This document shows positions 41,384 through 51,564 of a stretch of 64,000 nucleotides of DNA, piece by piece. A model generated the notes under the pieces. That model ran no database searches. It saw only the letters and a list, made by a program, of their open reading frames with translations, and had not been told where the DNA came from. Source of the DNA: [Anoxybacillus] calidus (GTDB taxonomy: Bacteria; Bacillota; Bacilli; Bacillales; Anoxybacillaceae); NCBI RefSeq assembly GCF_013760845.1, contig NZ_JACDUU010000004.1:69877-133876 (forward strand), read 5' to 3'. Position 1 is the first letter of the stretch; every line of letters starts with the position of its first letter. The position numbers and the translations under genes are program-made.

Positions 41384-43798
41384 TTAGCTTCTTAACGTTG
41401 CCGCAAATTTTTCTTCCACTTCTTTTATTACTTGTTCATGAACTTTTGTTACTTCCTCGTCTGTCAATGTCCGCTCTGGATCGAAATAACGAAGTGAGAA
41501 CGCGATTGATTTTTTACCTTCTGGCAAGCGGTCGCCTTGGTACACGTCGAAAATCGTTACTTCTTTTAACAGTTCTCCGCCCGCTTCGACAATTGCTTTT
41601 TGAATATCGCCTGCGATGACATCTTTATCAACAACTAAAGCGATATCGCGCGTCATCGATGGGAAGCGCGGAATCGTTGAATAACGAATTTCTTCAACTT
41701 CGGCGTGAAGTAAGTCGGTTAATGCCAGCTCAAATACATACGTTTCTTTTAAATCATTTTCTTTTTGCACGCTTGGATGCAACTGTCCGACAAAACCAAT
41801 GACGTTCCCGTCAAGCAAAATATCCGCTGTCCGACCAGGATGCATACCGTCGCGTTTTGCTTGTTTGTATTCAATGCGATTTTCTAAGCCAAGCAAGTTG
41901 AATAATCCATCCAAAATTCCTTTGACGACATAGAAATCAACCGCTTTTTTCTCGCCTTGCCATAAATGCGCGTGCCATACGCCCGTGACTGCTCCGGCCA
42001 AACGTTCTTTTTCTTCTGGAAGTTCATGCGCCTCTTTTGCTAAATACACTGCTCCTGTTTCATACACTGCGACATTTTCGATTTGACGCGCACGATTATA
42101 GCTTACGACCTCAAGCAAATGAGGAATTAAGCTTTGACGAAGCACGCTGCGTTCCTCACTCATCGGCATCGCTAAGCGAATTGGCTCCGCCGTCTCTAAC
42201 GCGAATTTCGTTGCTTTCTCCTCGCTTGTTAAAGAGTACGTAATCGCTTGGAAAAGTCCTGCATCTTCTAAATAACGGCGCACTTTCCGGCGTTTTGCTT
42301 GATAAGGTGTTAACTTACCAGGCTGTGATTCCGCTACCGGCAATGTCGTTGGCAAGTTATCGTAGCCGTATAATCTTGCCACTTCTTCGATAATGTCTTC
42401 TGGAATTGAGATGTCACGACGGCGTGATGGAACTGTGATTGTGAACGTTCCATTATCTTCCGTAAACGCAAATTTTAAGTTAGTTAAAATCGTTGCTACT
42501 TCTTCTTTTGTAATCGCTGTTCCTAACACCCCGTTGATGCGGTCAAGGGTAATCGTAACAACAATTTCTTCTTGTTTTAACGTATTCACTTCGGTGACAC
42601 CGCTGACAATTTCACCGCCTGCATACTCGGCCATTAATGCCGCAGCACGGTCTAATGCCTCTTTTGTACGCGCCGGGTCGATACCTTTTTCAAAGCGCGT
42701 GCTTGCTTCACTGCGCAAACCATGGTCTTTAGACGCTTTACGAATCGTTGCACTTGTGAAATAAGCCGATTCGATTAATACCGTTGTTGTATCATTTTGT
42801 ACTTCCGAGTTAGCTCCGCCCATCACACCGGCAAGGGCAACCGGCTCTGTTCCGTTTGTAATAACGAGATGGTCTTCGGTTAGTGTTCTTTCCACATCAT
42901 CAAGCGTGACGATTTTTTCGCCTGCTTTCGCGCGGCGCACTAAAATTTCTTTTGAACCGAGGCGGTCATAGTCAAAGGCATGAAGCGGCTGGCCGTACTC
43001 AAGCAAAATATAGTTCGTAATATCGACAACGTTGTTATGCGGACGAATGCCAGCTGCCATTAAGCGCGTCTGCATCCATAACGGAGACGGACCGATTTTC
43101 ACGTTTTTCACCACACGCGCTGTATATAATGGATTGTCTTCCGTTGCTTCCACTTTCACGGAAATATAATCGGCAACGTTTTCGCTTGTTTCATGAAGTT
43201 CAACGGTTGGCAACTTCACTTCTCGTCCTAAAATCGCTGCTACTTCATAAGCAACACCAATCATGCTTAAGCAATCGGCACGGTTTGGTGTTAAGCCTAA
43301 CTCTAACACTTCATCGTCTAAGTTTAATAGCTCTAATGCATCTGCCCCGACAGGCGCATCGCTTGGAAAGACAAAAATGCCGTCTGCATATTCTTTTGCG
43401 ACAAGTTTTGATTCAATGCCAAGCTCTTGCAGCGAACAAATCATACCATGTGATTCTTCGCCGCGAAGCTTTGCTTTCTTAATTTTGAAGTTACCAGGCA
43501 ATACCGCGCCAACTTTCGCAACGGCTACCTTTTGTCCTTTCGCCACGTTCGGTGCACCACAAATGATTTGTACCGGCTCTCCTTCGCCAATATCAACTAA
43601 ACATTTGCTTAATTTATCGGCATTCGGATGCTGCTCGCGCTCAAGCACATGCCCCACGACAACACCTTTTACACCTTTGTTTAACACTTCGACCGTTTCG
43701 ACTTCGATGCCGCTTTTTGTAATTTTCTCGGCTAATTCTTTTGCTGTAATTCCCGTTAAATCAACGTATTCTTGCAGCCATTTATACGATACTAACAT
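41384..43798 (-). CDS. pheT: Phenylalanyl-tRNA synthetase beta subunit
   Basis: 804 residues, full length. The tRNA-binding EMAP-II-like domain ([20 protein letters not shown], about 46-65) is followed by B3/B4 editing, B5 ([25 protein letters not shown]) and core domains. It ends with the ferredoxin-like anticodon-binding FDX-ACB domain ([14 protein letters not shown]). Forms an alpha2-beta2 enzyme with PheS, 15 bp upstream. Confidence 0.97.
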   Translation of the reverse strand: MLVSYKWLQEYVDLTGITAKELAEKITKSGIEVETVEVLNKGVKGVVVGHVLEREQHPNADKLSKCLVDIGEGEPVQIICGAPNVAKGQKVAVAKVGAVLPGNFKIKKAKLRGEESHGMICSLQELGIESKLVAKEYADGIFVFPSDAPVGADALELLNLDDEVLELGLTPNRADCLSMIGVAYEVAAILGREVKLPTVELHETSENVADYISVKVEATEDNPLYTARVVKNVKIGPSPLWMQTRLMAAGIRPHNNVVDITNYILLEYGQPLHAFDYDRLGSKEILVRRAKAGEKIVTLDDVERTLTEDHLVITNGTEPVALAGVMGGANSEVQNDTTTVLIESAYFTSATIRKASKDHGLRSEASTRFEKGIDPARTKEALDRAAALMAEYAGGEIVSGVTEVNTLKQEEIVVTITLDRINGVLGTAITKEEVATILTNLKFAFTEDNGTFTITVPSRRRDISIPEDIIEEVARLYGYDNLPTTLPVAESQPGKLTPYQAKRRKVRRYLEDAGLFQAITYSLTSEEKATKFALETAEPIRLAMPMSEERSVLRQSLIPHLLEVVSYNRARQIENVAVYETGAVYLAKEAHELPEEKERLAGAVTGVWHAHLWQGEKKAVDFYVVKGILDGLFNLLGLENRIEYKQAKRDGMHPGRTADILLDGNVIGFVGQLHPSVQKENDLKETYVFELALTDLLHAEVEEIRYSTIPRFPSMTRDIALVVDKDVIAGDIQKAIVEAGGELLKEVTIFDVYQGDRLPEGKKSIAFSLRYFDPERTLTDEEVTKVHEQVIKEVEEKFAATLRS

Positions 43799-43813
43799 TC
43801 CATTACCCTCCCT

Positions 43814-44848
43814 TTACGCGCGATTGAATTGTTGTAAGAAACGAAGGTCGTTTTGATAGAAATGACGGATATCATCAATGCCGTATTTCAACATCGCAAT
43901 TCGTTCAGGTCCCATACCGAAGGCAAAACCTGTATATTTTTTCGAATCAAAGCCCGCCATTTCAAGAACATTCGGATGAACCATACCTGCACCTAAAATT
44001 TCAATCCAACCTGTTCCTTTACATACGTTACAGCCATGACCTCCGCAGTTAAAACATGATACATCCACTTCTACAGACGGTTCTGTGAATGGGAAGAAGC
44101 TAGGACGGAAACGAATTTCTCGGTCTTCGCCGAACATTTTTTTCGCAAACGCTTGAAGCGTTCCTTTCAGGTCGCTCATGCGAATGTTTTCATCGACAAC
44201 AAGCCCTTCAATTTGTGTAAATTGATGAGAGTGTGTCGCATCGTCATTATCACGGCGATATACTTTTCCTGGACAGATGATTTTCACCGGACCACGGCCT
44301 TGATGTTTTTCCATTGTGCGCGCTTGCACTGGTGACGTATGCGTACGAAGCAAAATTTCTTCGGTGATGTAGAAAGAATCTTGCATATCGCGTGCTGGAT
44401 GACCTTTTGGTAAGTTTAATGCTTCAAAGTTGTAGTAGTCTTTTTCGACTTCTGGACCTTCGGCAATCGTATAGCCCATGCCAATAAATAAGTCTTCGAT
44501 TTCTTCAATGACTCTTGTTAATGGATGATGATTGCCAAGTCGAACTGGACGTCCCGGAAGCGTTACATCAATCGCCTCGGAAGCTAATTTTTTCTCGATT
44601 TCTTCTTGTTCAAGTTTCGCTTGTTTTTCCTCTAGCGCAGACTGAATGGCTGCACGCACCTCGTTGGCAAGCGCTCCCATGATTGGTCGTTCTTCCGGCG
44701 ATAAAGCGCCCATGCCACGAAGCACTTCCGTAATCGGACCTTTTTTGCCAAGATAAGCGACACGAACATCATTAAGCGCTTTTAAATCGCTTGCTTGAGC
44801 AATTTTCTCAAGCGCTTCTTGTTGAAGTTGTTGTAATCGTTCTTTCAT
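43814..44848 (-). CDS. pheS: Phenylalanyl-tRNA synthetase alpha subunit
   Basis: 344 residues, class II synthetase catalytic subunit. N-terminal coiled-coil arm, motif 1 near [30 protein letters not shown] near 165, motif 2 around [21 protein letters not shown], and motif 3 [15 protein letters not shown] close to the C-terminus. Under T-box control. Confidence 0.97.
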   Translation of the reverse strand: MKERLQQLQQEALEKIAQASDLKALNDVRVAYLGKKGPITEVLRGMGALSPEERPIMGALANEVRAAIQSALEEKQAKLEQEEIEKKLASEAIDVTLPGRPVRLGNHHPLTRVIEEIEDLFIGMGYTIAEGPEVEKDYYNFEALNLPKGHPARDMQDSFYITEEILLRTHTSPVQARTMEKHQGRGPVKIICPGKVYRRDNDDATHSHQFTQIEGLVVDENIRMSDLKGTLQAFAKKMFGEDREIRFRPSFFPFTEPSVEVDVSCFNCGGHGCNVCKGTGWIEILGAGMVHPNVLEMAGFDSKKYTGFAFGMGPERIAMLKYGIDDIRHFYQNDLRFLQQFNRA

Positions 44849-44872
44849 GTGCTACTCCTCCTTTTTCCAAAT

Positions 44873-45264
44873 AAAAAACTCGCCCCTCAAACAAGGGACG
44901 AGTGAAATCGCGGTACCACCCTTATTAACAGCGCCGCTATCTTAATGCTGCTTTTCCAGTTGTGAGCTTTATCCGCTTACAGGCAATCGAAAAGAAACAA
45001 AGCTTGCAAAGCAGCCAAAATTGAAACAGCGCTGTTCACTTCATTGCGATAACGGCGTAAACCGGAACACCTTTACATTCTACTCCTGTAGAATGGTCCA
45101 AGTGTCAACTCCAGAGGTGAATTCACTTGCTTCTACCATAAAAACGCTCCCAGTCTACGGCGTTTTCTCCCTGGATGGCGAGCGGCAAGCTACTCTTCTC
45201 TATCATCGTTGTTTTCCTTATTTAACTATTTTTATATTATAGGCAAACAAAGGACGGGTTGCAA
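44873..45264 (-). promoter_or_regulatory. Phe T-box leader and promoter of pheST
   Basis: Promoter TTGCAA (45259-45264), 17 bp, TATAAT (45236-45241). The specifier loop reads GAA-TTC-ACC; TTC (complement of 45119-45121) codes phenylalanine. T-box GGGTGGTACCGCG is at 44909-44921 and the terminator stem actcg.ccct / agggacgagt at about 44878-44903 with T6. Confidence 0.95.
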
Positions 45265-45267
45265 CCT

Positions 45268-46023
45268 CTATCCGTGCAAATAATAAAGCAAAATTCCCGC
45301 GGCAACGGCAACATTTAATGATTCGGATTTGCCATAAATCGGAATGTATAAATTTTTCGTGGTCAGCTGAAGCAAATCTTTGTTGACACCGCTGCCTTCG
45401 TTTCCGACAAGAAGGGCAAACGGTTCTTTTGGCTCCACTTGTTTATAATCCTCTCCGTTTTCTAAAGATGTGCCGTAAATATGGACTTTCTGCTCTTTTA
45501 ATGTTTGTATCCATTCACGGAGATTTCCACGAATAATCGGAAGGTGGAACAGCGAGCCTTGTGTAGCGCGAATGACTTTTGGATTGTACAAATCTACACA
45601 TCCTTCCCCAAGAATGACGGCATCTATCCCAGCCGCATCGGCGGTACGAATCATTGTCCCGACATTTCCTGGGTCTTGCACAGCGTCAATAAGCAGCACA
45701 TTCGCTGTTCCCCAGTCGATTGGTTCATATGTGAATTGTTTGCACACAGCCGCGATTCCTTGCGGTGTTTCCGTATCGCTGATTGCTTTCATAATTTCTT
45801 CTGTCACTAACGTAATGGGAATATGATCCACCTTCCAACTTGGTGGAACTTCTTTTTTCTCCTCTAAAATGATTTCCACAATGTGAACACCGCTTTTTAC
45901 CGCTTCCTCGACTAAATGAAACCCTTCAATGATAAACAAACCGGTTTTTTCCCGTTCTTTTTTGGTTAATAACTTTTTCCACTGTTTGACTTGTGGATTT
46001 TTTGTTGATTCAATTCGTTTCAA
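45268..46023 (-). CDS. ysgA: SpoU/TrmH-family RNA methyltransferase
   Basis: 251 residues with an N-terminal substrate-binding domain and a SPOUT knot: [32 protein letters not shown] and [21 protein letters not shown] are the three SpoU motifs. Probably a 2'-O-ribose methyltransferase of rRNA or tRNA; the site is not predictable here. B. subtilis ysgA sits in the same place, upstream of pheS and divergent from sspI. Confidence 0.9.
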   Translation of the reverse strand: MKRIESTKNPQVKQWKKLLTKKEREKTGLFIIEGFHLVEEAVKSGVHIVEIILEEKKEVPPSWKVDHIPITLVTEEIMKAISDTETPQGIAAVCKQFTYEPIDWGTANVLLIDAVQDPGNVGTMIRTADAAGIDAVILGEGCVDLYNPKVIRATQGSLFHLPIIRGNLREWIQTLKEQKVHIYGTSLENGEDYKQVEPKEPFALLVGNEGSGVNKDLLQLTTKNLYIPIYGKSESLNVAVAAGILLYYLHG

Positions 46024-46119
46024 ATCGAATTCTCCTTTGCTTTAAACATTTCTTTATACATAATAAACGAAATGACAGCAAAAAATAAACGTGTAATACA
46101 TAATAACGAGGTGAAAAAG

Positions 46120-46329
46120 ATGGATTTAAATTTACGTCATGCGATTATGCACAATGTGGCAAACAACACAAAAGAACAATTAGAAGATACGATTGTCGAT
46201 GCGATTCAACGCGGCGAGGAAAAAATGCTTCCGGGCTTAGGAGTTCTTTTTGAAGCAATTTGGAATAACTCCACTGAGCAGCAAAAAGACATGATGTTAA
46301 CAACTCTCGAACAAGCAGTAAAACAATAA
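46120..46329 (+). CDS. sspI: Small acid-soluble spore protein SspI
   Basis: 69 residues from ATG 46120 with GAGGTG upstream: [20 protein letters not shown] and then [31 protein letters not shown]. This is nearly the B. subtilis SspI sequence, a minor spore-core protein. The frame is open 16 codons further upstream but that part is leader. CATAATA at about 46099 resembles a sigma-G -10; no clear -35 is visible. Confidence 0.95.
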   Translation: MDLNLRHAIMHNVANNTKEQLEDTIVDAIQRGEEKMLPGLGVLFEAIWNNSTEQQKDMMLTTLEQAVKQ

Positions 46330-46366
46330 CACTAAAACCTTCGACAACTGATAAGAAAACAAAATA

Positions 46367-46417
46367 GGGGCTGACTTCACATATAGTGTTTGTTATGTCC
46401 TATATATTATCAGCCCC
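46367..46417. repeat. Dispersed hairpin repeat, copy 6 (short form)
   Basis: Only the outer arms ggggctga / tcagcccc and part of the loop remain. On the minus strand the loop reads AATATATAGGACATAACA then AACACTATAT, matching copy 4 closely, while both inner arms are missing. It follows sspI by 37 bp and has a T-run on the plus strand, so it can act as the sspI terminator. Confidence 0.8.
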
Positions 46418-46662
46418 TTTTGTTTGAGAAAACACCATGACAAGAAGATATTTAAAGACAATAGATATTCGTTTATGTATTTTTTATAATGTGCTAAAGA
46501 AAACAAACCTGCAAACAATTGAGACAATGATAAAACCAAGTAAAAATATACAATATGATAGGATTCTAAGTAGTTTTCAATCGCTAAATCAGCAACACTT
46601 TCCGGATAAAGAAAAGAACAACCTGCCATAAATGATACTTCTACATTCTCGACTATAGCCAT
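46393..46662 (-). CDS. Doubtful small hydrophobic ORF
   Basis: 89 residues with a hydrophobic stretch YFYLVLSLSQLFAGLFSLAH and a second near the end. No ribosome-binding site is evident before the ATG. Its last residues (KGLIIYRT) and stop are encoded by hairpin repeat copy 6, so the natural C-terminus, if any, has been replaced. It may be the remains of a membrane protein gene. I cannot assign a family. The rest of the 46330-46680 gap holds only the repeat. Confidence 0.2.
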   Translation of the reverse strand: MAIVENVEVSFMAGCSFLYPESVADLAIENYLESYHIVYFYLVLSLSQLFAGLFSLAHYKKYINEYLLSLNIFLSWCFLKQKGLIIYRT

Positions 46663-46680
46663 TTTGAACCATAAACCGAA

Positions 46681-47254
46681 TTAGAGTGATTGGTTATAAA
46701 TTTTCGAGCACGAATCATATTTCATTCGATTGTCTTTAAGTCCTTTGACAGAATGGATTGCTTTCGTTTTTTTAAGAGATATAATCTCGTTGAAATGGCT
46801 GTATGAAAGCCTAATATGATAGTAATTAACATACTCAATTACAGAGAAGAAAGAAAGAAAGAAATAAATGAACATTCCTATCGCCAATCCGCATAATGGA
46901 AGCGGGAAATCTTGAATGAACAAATCATAAATGAATAGAAAAGGTGTAATAAATAATAGAAAGATATTTACTCTCTTTAAAATTTTAAATGTATAAAGAT
47001 ATTTAGCAGGAATGGCAGACGTGTTTCTATCTTTTAGATATTTCCACTTTAAAAACCAATAAAAGCTTCCTTGTAGCAATATAAACTCCAATAGTACAAA
47101 AGAATATAGACAAGAATAAAGCGATGACAGTTTAAGAGAAGGATACGCACTGTTAACAACATAGCTCGTAAAAATAAACGATACCCCCCAAATAACTCCC
47201 CAAAAAATAAATGAAACAATTTTTTCTCTACTTTTTGTCTTAATTATTAAACAT
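46681..47254 (-). pseudogene. Membrane protein with disrupted N-terminus
   Basis: The TTG-started frame (46681-47091, 136 residues) has no ribosome-binding site, but the same frame stays open 50 codons further upstream. That part encodes a good membrane helix (FIFWGVIWGVSFIFTSYVV) and continues smoothly into LYSFVLLEFILLQGSFYWFLKWKYLK. No ATG, GTG or TTG exists in that extension. An ATG at 47254 just after AGGAGAG is out of frame; removing one A near 47245 would give MFNIKTKSREK joined to the frame. So it is either frameshifted at codon 4 or started from ATT 47244. Four helices in total; function unknown. Confidence 0.55.
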
Positions 47255-47304
47255 CTCTCCTAAAAAATCATGTTTAACAATCAAACATTCTTAGTAAAAC
47301 CTGA

Positions 47305-48075
47305 TTATCCCTCTTTCATAGCCACAATTCGAATGCGTTTGTAATCAGCAATCCATGTCCCATCTTTAAATAAGTACGGTCTTAGTCTATCTTTAATTTG
47401 TTCGTAAAGTAATAGCTTTTCAGATGGATCAATCCCTACAAAAAAGTCACCGGAAAAACTGTCTAACCAGTGGTTTAACCCTTGTTCTTGATCAACTAAT
47501 GGAGTGGGGCGGTCAAAATGGCTTGCATAAAGAACACGAAATCCGTATTTTTCAAGTAAACTGCTATACTCCCCTATACTTGGAAAATACCAAGGATTCC
47601 TTTCCACTGCATTCATTCCGTAGTTTTGTAATAAAACTGCTTCAACTGCCTTAACAATCATTTCTACATTTCCTTTTCCGCCAAACTCAGCAACAAATCT
47701 TCCTTTGGGACGTAAAGCAAGTGCTACAGACTCAACCACTTTTTCCGCATTCTTCATCCAATGCAGAGCGGCGTTTGAAAAAACGGCATCATACTTTTCA
47801 TTTGTTCTAAATGACTCTCCATTTTCGACGACAAATTGAATGTTTTCATATTTTTCGCGAGCCTTTTCAATCATTTCAGGCGATAAATCCATTCCTACAA
47901 CCGTAGCACCCGACTTTGCAATTTCATAAGTGAGATCTCCTGTACCACAGCCTAAATCAAGAATTTTCTCTCCCTTTTTTGGATGGAGTAGCTCGATAAG
48001 TCCTTTTCCTAAACCGGATACGAAAGATAATTTTTCGTCATATAAATCCGGATTCCATACATTAAAAGAAACCAT
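47305..48075 (-). CDS. Class I SAM-dependent methyltransferase
   Basis: 256 residues. Motif I ILDLGCGTGDLTYEIA near 38-53, motif II VVGMDLSPEMIEKAR, and FSNAALHWM near 93-101, typical of the trans-aconitate / ubiE-like methyltransferases. Substrate unknown. It stands alone in the less conserved patch between sspI and the M42 peptidase. Confidence 0.85.
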   Translation of the reverse strand: MVSFNVWNPDLYDEKLSFVSGLGKGLIELLHPKKGEKILDLGCGTGDLTYEIAKSGATVVGMDLSPEMIEKAREKYENIQFVVENGESFRTNEKYDAVFSNAALHWMKNAEKVVESVALALRPKGRFVAEFGGKGNVEMIVKAVEAVLLQNYGMNAVERNPWYFPSIGEYSSLLEKYGFRVLYASHFDRPTPLVDQEQGLNHWLDSFSGDFFVGIDPSEKLLLYEQIKDRLRPYLFKDGTWIADYKRIRIVAMKEG

Positions 48076-48154
48076 ATTTTCCTCTCCCCTTTAATAAAAT
48101 ATCGCAAATATTTAACATATTGTATCAATAATAACAAAAATTAATAATACAACA

Positions 48155-48275
48155 TAAAAAAGCCGACATTTATTTGCCAGCTTTTTTATTATTAATTAAA
48201 CCAAGTCCTGTTCGCTTTTTCCGCGTCTGAACGCTTAGTAGCTTCAACAAGAAGCTTCATTGTGTTTTTATTTTT
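48155..48275 (-). pseudogene. Decayed duplicate of the M42 peptidase 3' end plus terminator
   Basis: The minus strand at 48192-48270 reads NTMKLLVEATKRSDAEKANRTWFN-stop, clearly related to the last residues of the M42 peptidase gene at 48978 ([24 protein letters not shown]). The following terminator (48155-48187, gctggca / tgtcggc arms with T-run) resembles the one after the intact gene (48944-48977). No start or earlier coding sequence remains. A partial duplication seems to have left this tail on the other side of the signal peptidase gene. Confidence 0.75.
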
Positions 48276-48297
48276 AGAATCTCTATATTAGCTTTTA

Positions 48298-48843
48298 TTA
48301 TTGAACTAATCCCGCTTGATCAATCGGCCATATACGAAATACAGCCTTCCCGACAATATCTTTCATCGGCAGCAGTCCAAAATGCCGGCTATCTTTACTC
48401 ATTAGGCGGTTGTCGCCTAACACAAAGACATAACCTTCCGGAATTACTTTTTTACCGGCAATCTCGTTCAAAGTAAAATCCCCTGTAAGAAGAGTGCCCT
48501 CCACTTTTTTGTCTTTCAGCTCTTTTAGATACGGTTCGTTATAAGCTTTGCCGTTAATGTATAATGTATCGTCTTTCATTTCAATCGTATCTCCCGGTAA
48601 TCCTATGATTCTTTTAATATATTTTTCTGAAGAGTCAGGGGCATTGAATACAACGATGTCGAATCGATGATAGCCATCGAATTTATTGAGCTTGCTGACG
48701 ATTAGCCGATTGTCATTTTGCAGATTAGGAAGCATCGATTCTCCTTTTACCACATAAGGAGCAAAAAATAAATTTCTCACCACTAATGCTATAAAGATTG
48801 CAAAAACGATTGATTTTCCCCATGATAAAATCTCTTTTTACAT
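48298..48843 (-). pseudogene. sip: Type I signal peptidase with nonsense codon 2
   Basis: The recognisable protein has the catalytic serine in GESMLPN, the lysine in YIKRIIGLPGD and the GDNRLMSKDSRHFG box, all intact. The first GTG at 48783 gives 161 residues but starts inside the membrane anchor. Further upstream the frame encodes KEILSWGKSIVFAIFIALVVRN, a normal anchor, right after ATG-TAA (48841-48843, 48838-48840). A T-to-A change at codon 2 would restore MKKEILSW. As written the anchor cannot start from ATG, GTG or TTG. Either a recent nonsense mutation, a sequencing error, or an ATT start. It may still make a truncated enzyme from GTG 48783. Confidence 0.65.
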
Positions 48844-48943
48844 TTTAGACACGTATCTTTCATCCCTTCTATAAATAAGTTTTCCCCATGACTTTCATTT
48901 TAAATAATTATTTTACATAAATAAACTTTTTTGCATATAATTA

Positions 48944-48977
48944 CAAAAAAACCGGCACTCATCTGCCGGCTTTTTTG
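48944..48977 (-). terminator. Terminator after M42 peptidase gene
   Basis: Stem ccggca / tgccgg with flanking A6/T6, directly next to the stop codon. Confidence 0.88.
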
Positions 48978-50063
48978 TTAATCAAACGTAATCTCTTTCA
49001 CTTTTTCCGCATCTAGACGTTTAATCACTTCAACAAGAAGTTTCACTGTGTTTTCGTAGTCGTCACGGTGAAGCATGGCCGCATGTGAATGAATGTAGCG
49101 CGTTGGAATGGTGATTGTTAACGCAGGTACCCCGCTTGCGGTCATATGAATCGCTCCGGCGTCTGTGCCACCGCCTGGCATTGCGTCAAAGTGATAAGGA
49201 ATGTTTAATTCTTCCGCTACGTCAATGACAAATTCACGCAGGCCTTTATGAGACACAAGCGTTGCATCGTATAAGACGATATGTGGTCCAGCACCAAGCT
49301 TGCCCATGGCATCTTTTTCGGAAACGCCTGGCGTATCTCCGGCAACGCCCACATCCACCGCAAACGCAATATCTGGCTGGATGAAATTTGCCGATGTTTT
49401 CGCGCCGCGCAAGCCGACTTCTTCTTGAACTGTACCGACACCGTACACAACGTTTGGATGTTCGACATCTTTTAATTGCTTTAACACGTCAATCGCAATC
49501 GCACAGCCAATGCGGTTATCCCATGCTTTCGCAAGCAACATTTTTTCATTATTCATTACCGTAAATTCAAAGTATGGAACGATGGAATCTCCTGGACGAA
49601 CTCCCCATTCCATTGCTTCTTCACGGCTTGATGCACCAATATCAATAAACATATCTTTAATTTCAACCGGCTTTTTGCGCGCTTCTGGCGGTAAAATATG
49701 CGGTGGCTTGGAACCAATGACACCTGTGATGTCGCCTTTCTTTGTCATAATTGTCACGCGCTGAGCAAGCATGACTTGCCCCCACCAGCCGCCAAGTGGT
49801 TGGAAGCGGATAAATCCTTTTTCATCAATTTGCGTCACCATAAAACCGACTTCATCTAAATGGCCGGCAACCATAATTTTCGGACCATCTGCTTTTCCAG
49901 TCTTTTTCGCAACTAAACTGCCAAGACCATCTGTCGTGACTTCATCAGCATAAGGTGTTATGTATTTTTTCATTACCTCACGTGCTTCTCTTTCGTTGCC
50001 TGGCACGCCTTTGGCGTCGGTTAACTCTTTTAGCATCGTTAACGTTTCATCTAATTTTGTCAT
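48978..50063 (-). CDS. ysdC: M42 family glutamyl/deblocking aminopeptidase YsdC
   Basis: 361 residues, cytoplasmic di-metal TET-type aminopeptidase. Metal and catalytic residues are in [10 protein letters not shown] (about 68-77), [12 protein letters not shown] (Asp near 184), [10 protein letters not shown] (Glu pair near 217), FAVDVG and [11 protein letters not shown] near the C-terminus. The exact peptide specificity cannot be read from sequence. Homologue of B. subtilis ysdC in the same place. Confidence 0.92.
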   Translation of the reverse strand: MTKLDETLTMLKELTDAKGVPGNEREAREVMKKYITPYADEVTTDGLGSLVAKKTGKADGPKIMVAGHLDEVGFMVTQIDEKGFIRFQPLGGWWGQVMLAQRVTIMTKKGDITGVIGSKPPHILPPEARKKPVEIKDMFIDIGASSREEAMEWGVRPGDSIVPYFEFTVMNNEKMLLAKAWDNRIGCAIAIDVLKQLKDVEHPNVVYGVGTVQEEVGLRGAKTSANFIQPDIAFAVDVGVAGDTPGVSEKDAMGKLGAGPHIVLYDATLVSHKGLREFVIDVAEELNIPYHFDAMPGGGTDAGAIHMTASGVPALTITIPTRYIHSHAAMLHRDDYENTVKLLVEVIKRLDAEKVKEITFD

Positions 50064-50130
50064 GTTCGAACCCCTTTCTTACGTACTCCACACCCATTAT
50101 ACAGAAAACACTCATAAAATACAAAATTTG

Positions 50131-50637
50131 TTAATAATTCTGATTTTGACGCTCATGGTTCACTTCATTTTTTTTGATATACGCTTGTTCGATTTGTTCA
50201 TTCGTGAAGCCTAAATGTTCCCCGAGCTGCAAATAATTCGTGAATAAATGCTTATACGCTTCCAGTGACTTTGTTTGTTGAAACTCGTTTACCGCTTGAA
50301 AGACACGTAAAAATTGCTCCACAAGTGAATAGTTTTCCGTTTCTTTCTTCATTTTATCCACATCGTCACCAAAATTTAATTCAATTCCTAAAGATAGAAT
50401 AAAATGCAAGCCATCCACATATTCTTCCAGCACTTTTTCAAGCGGCGCAGGAGGTTTTAAGCTCCAAAACTTAAAGCAGCGCGTTTCGTTGGCAAGTTCT
50501 CCAATTTCAACAAAAAGTGCCAGCATCTTTTTCTCGACTAAGTTTTCATCTTGTAAACCGTGTTGTGTTTCAATGCGTTCATCAAGCATTTTCTGCATGG
50601 AATAAAGTCTCTGTAAATCCACGTTGATCTCCCCCAT
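50131..50637 (-). CDS. All-alpha (dimeric) dUTP diphosphatase
   Basis: 168 residues. Contains EIGELANETRCFKFW (ExxE metal site near 48-51) and EEYVDGLHFILSLGIEL (ExxxD near 71-75), the signature of the MazG-like dUTPase family. Removes dUTP and yields dUMP for thymidylate. It abuts ysdA with a one-base overlap. Confidence 0.88.
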   Translation of the reverse strand: MGEINVDLQRLYSMQKMLDERIETQHGLQDENLVEKKMLALFVEIGELANETRCFKFWSLKPPAPLEKVLEEYVDGLHFILSLGIELNFGDDVDKMKKETENYSLVEQFLRVFQAVNEFQQTKSLEAYKHLFTNYLQLGEHLGFTNEQIEQAYIKKNEVNHERQNQNY

Positions 50638-50891
50638 TACTGATAAAATATTAGGTAAACGACAATGTCAAACAATGCAAGAAATGGCAATCCATAACGG
50701 AATAAGCGATGCTTTGTTTTATGGCGAAACAGTTGCATTCCTAACATCGCACCGATAGCACCACCAAGCAGCGCAACGAGCCAAATCGTGCTTTCAGCGA
50801 TGCGCCATTTTCCTTTTTTCGCTTTTTGCTTGTCGACTGCCATCACAAAAAATCCTAACATATTAACGATTATAACGTATAGTTCAAACAT
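50637..50891 (-). CDS. ysdA: DUF1294 family membrane protein YsdA
   Basis: 84 residues from ATG 50891 (MFELYVIIVNMLGFFVMAVDK) with GGAGG six bases upstream; nine more codons are open upstream. The motif DKQKAKKGKWRIAESTIWLVALLGGAIGAMLGMQLFRHKTKH defines the family. Two to three helices, function unknown. B. subtilis ysdA also lies beside rplT. Confidence 0.9.
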   Translation of the reverse strand: MFELYVIIVNMLGFFVMAVDKQKAKKGKWRIAESTIWLVALLGGAIGAMLGMQLFRHKTKHRLFRYGLPFLALFDIVVYLIFYQ

Positions 50892-50950
50892 GATTTCCTC
50901 CATATAATAAATGACCATTCCCTCAAAAGAGAATGGTCATCATTTTAACA

Positions 50951-51310
50951 TTACTTGCTTAGTTGTTCTTTTGCAATGTTTGCAAGTTGCTCGAATGCTG
51001 CTGCATCGTTTACTGCTAAATCAGCAAGCATTTTGCGGTTTACTTCAACACCAGCTAATTTTAAGCCGTGCATTAAGCGGCTGTAAGAAAGACCGTTCAT
51101 ACGAGCTGCCGCGTTGATACGAGTAATCCAAAGCTTACGGAAGTCGCGTTTTTTCTGACGACGGTCACGGTAAGCATACATTAAAGATTTCATTACTTGT
51201 TGGTTTGCAACTTTATATAAACGATGCTTAGAACCGAAATAACCTTTTGCTAATTTAAGAACTTTTTTACGACGTCTGCGTGTTACTGTTCCGCCTTTTA
51301 CACGTGGCAT
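50951..51310 (-). CDS. rplT: 50S ribosomal protein L20
   Basis: 119 residues, basic N-terminal tail ([26 protein letters not shown]) and globular domain. Assembles the large subunit and, in B. subtilis, represses its own operon by binding the infC leader. Third gene of infC-rpmI-rplT. Confidence 0.98.
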   Translation of the reverse strand: MPRVKGGTVTRRRRKKVLKLAKGYFGSKHRLYKVANQQVMKSLMYAYRDRRQKKRDFRKLWITRINAAARMNGLSYSRLMHGLKLAGVEVNRKMLADLAVNDAAAFEQLANIAKEQLSK

Positions 51311-51342
51311 GTGAGTTCCCTCCTAAAATCTAGTTTTCCGAA

Positions 51343-51543
51343 TTATTTCAAGTTGTCTAATAATTGACGAATGCGTTTGAAGTCACCTGAAGATACAAGT
51401 GTCGCTTTACGAAGTTTACGTTTTTGTTTTTGAGTTTTGTTCGCGAATAAGTGGCTAGTGAAAGCGTGTGAACGTTTTAATTTACCAGTACCAGTCTTTT
51501 TGAAACGCTTTGCAGAGCCTTTGTGAGTTTTCATTTTTGGCAT
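51343..51543 (-). CDS. rpmI: 50S ribosomal protein L35
   Basis: 66 residues, [24 protein letters not shown], highly basic. Between infC and rplT, as in most Firmicutes. Confidence 0.98.
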   Translation of the reverse strand: MPKMKTHKGSAKRFKKTGTGKLKRSHAFTSHLFANKTQKQKRKLRKATLVSSGDFKRIRQLLDNLK

Positions 51544-51564
51544 AGGGTGTTCCTCCTTGTTACG

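Noticed and set aside
46437-46631. 64-residue plus-strand ORF
   Set aside because: No ribosome-binding site, no recognisable family, and it is antisense to another doubtful frame; probably chance.
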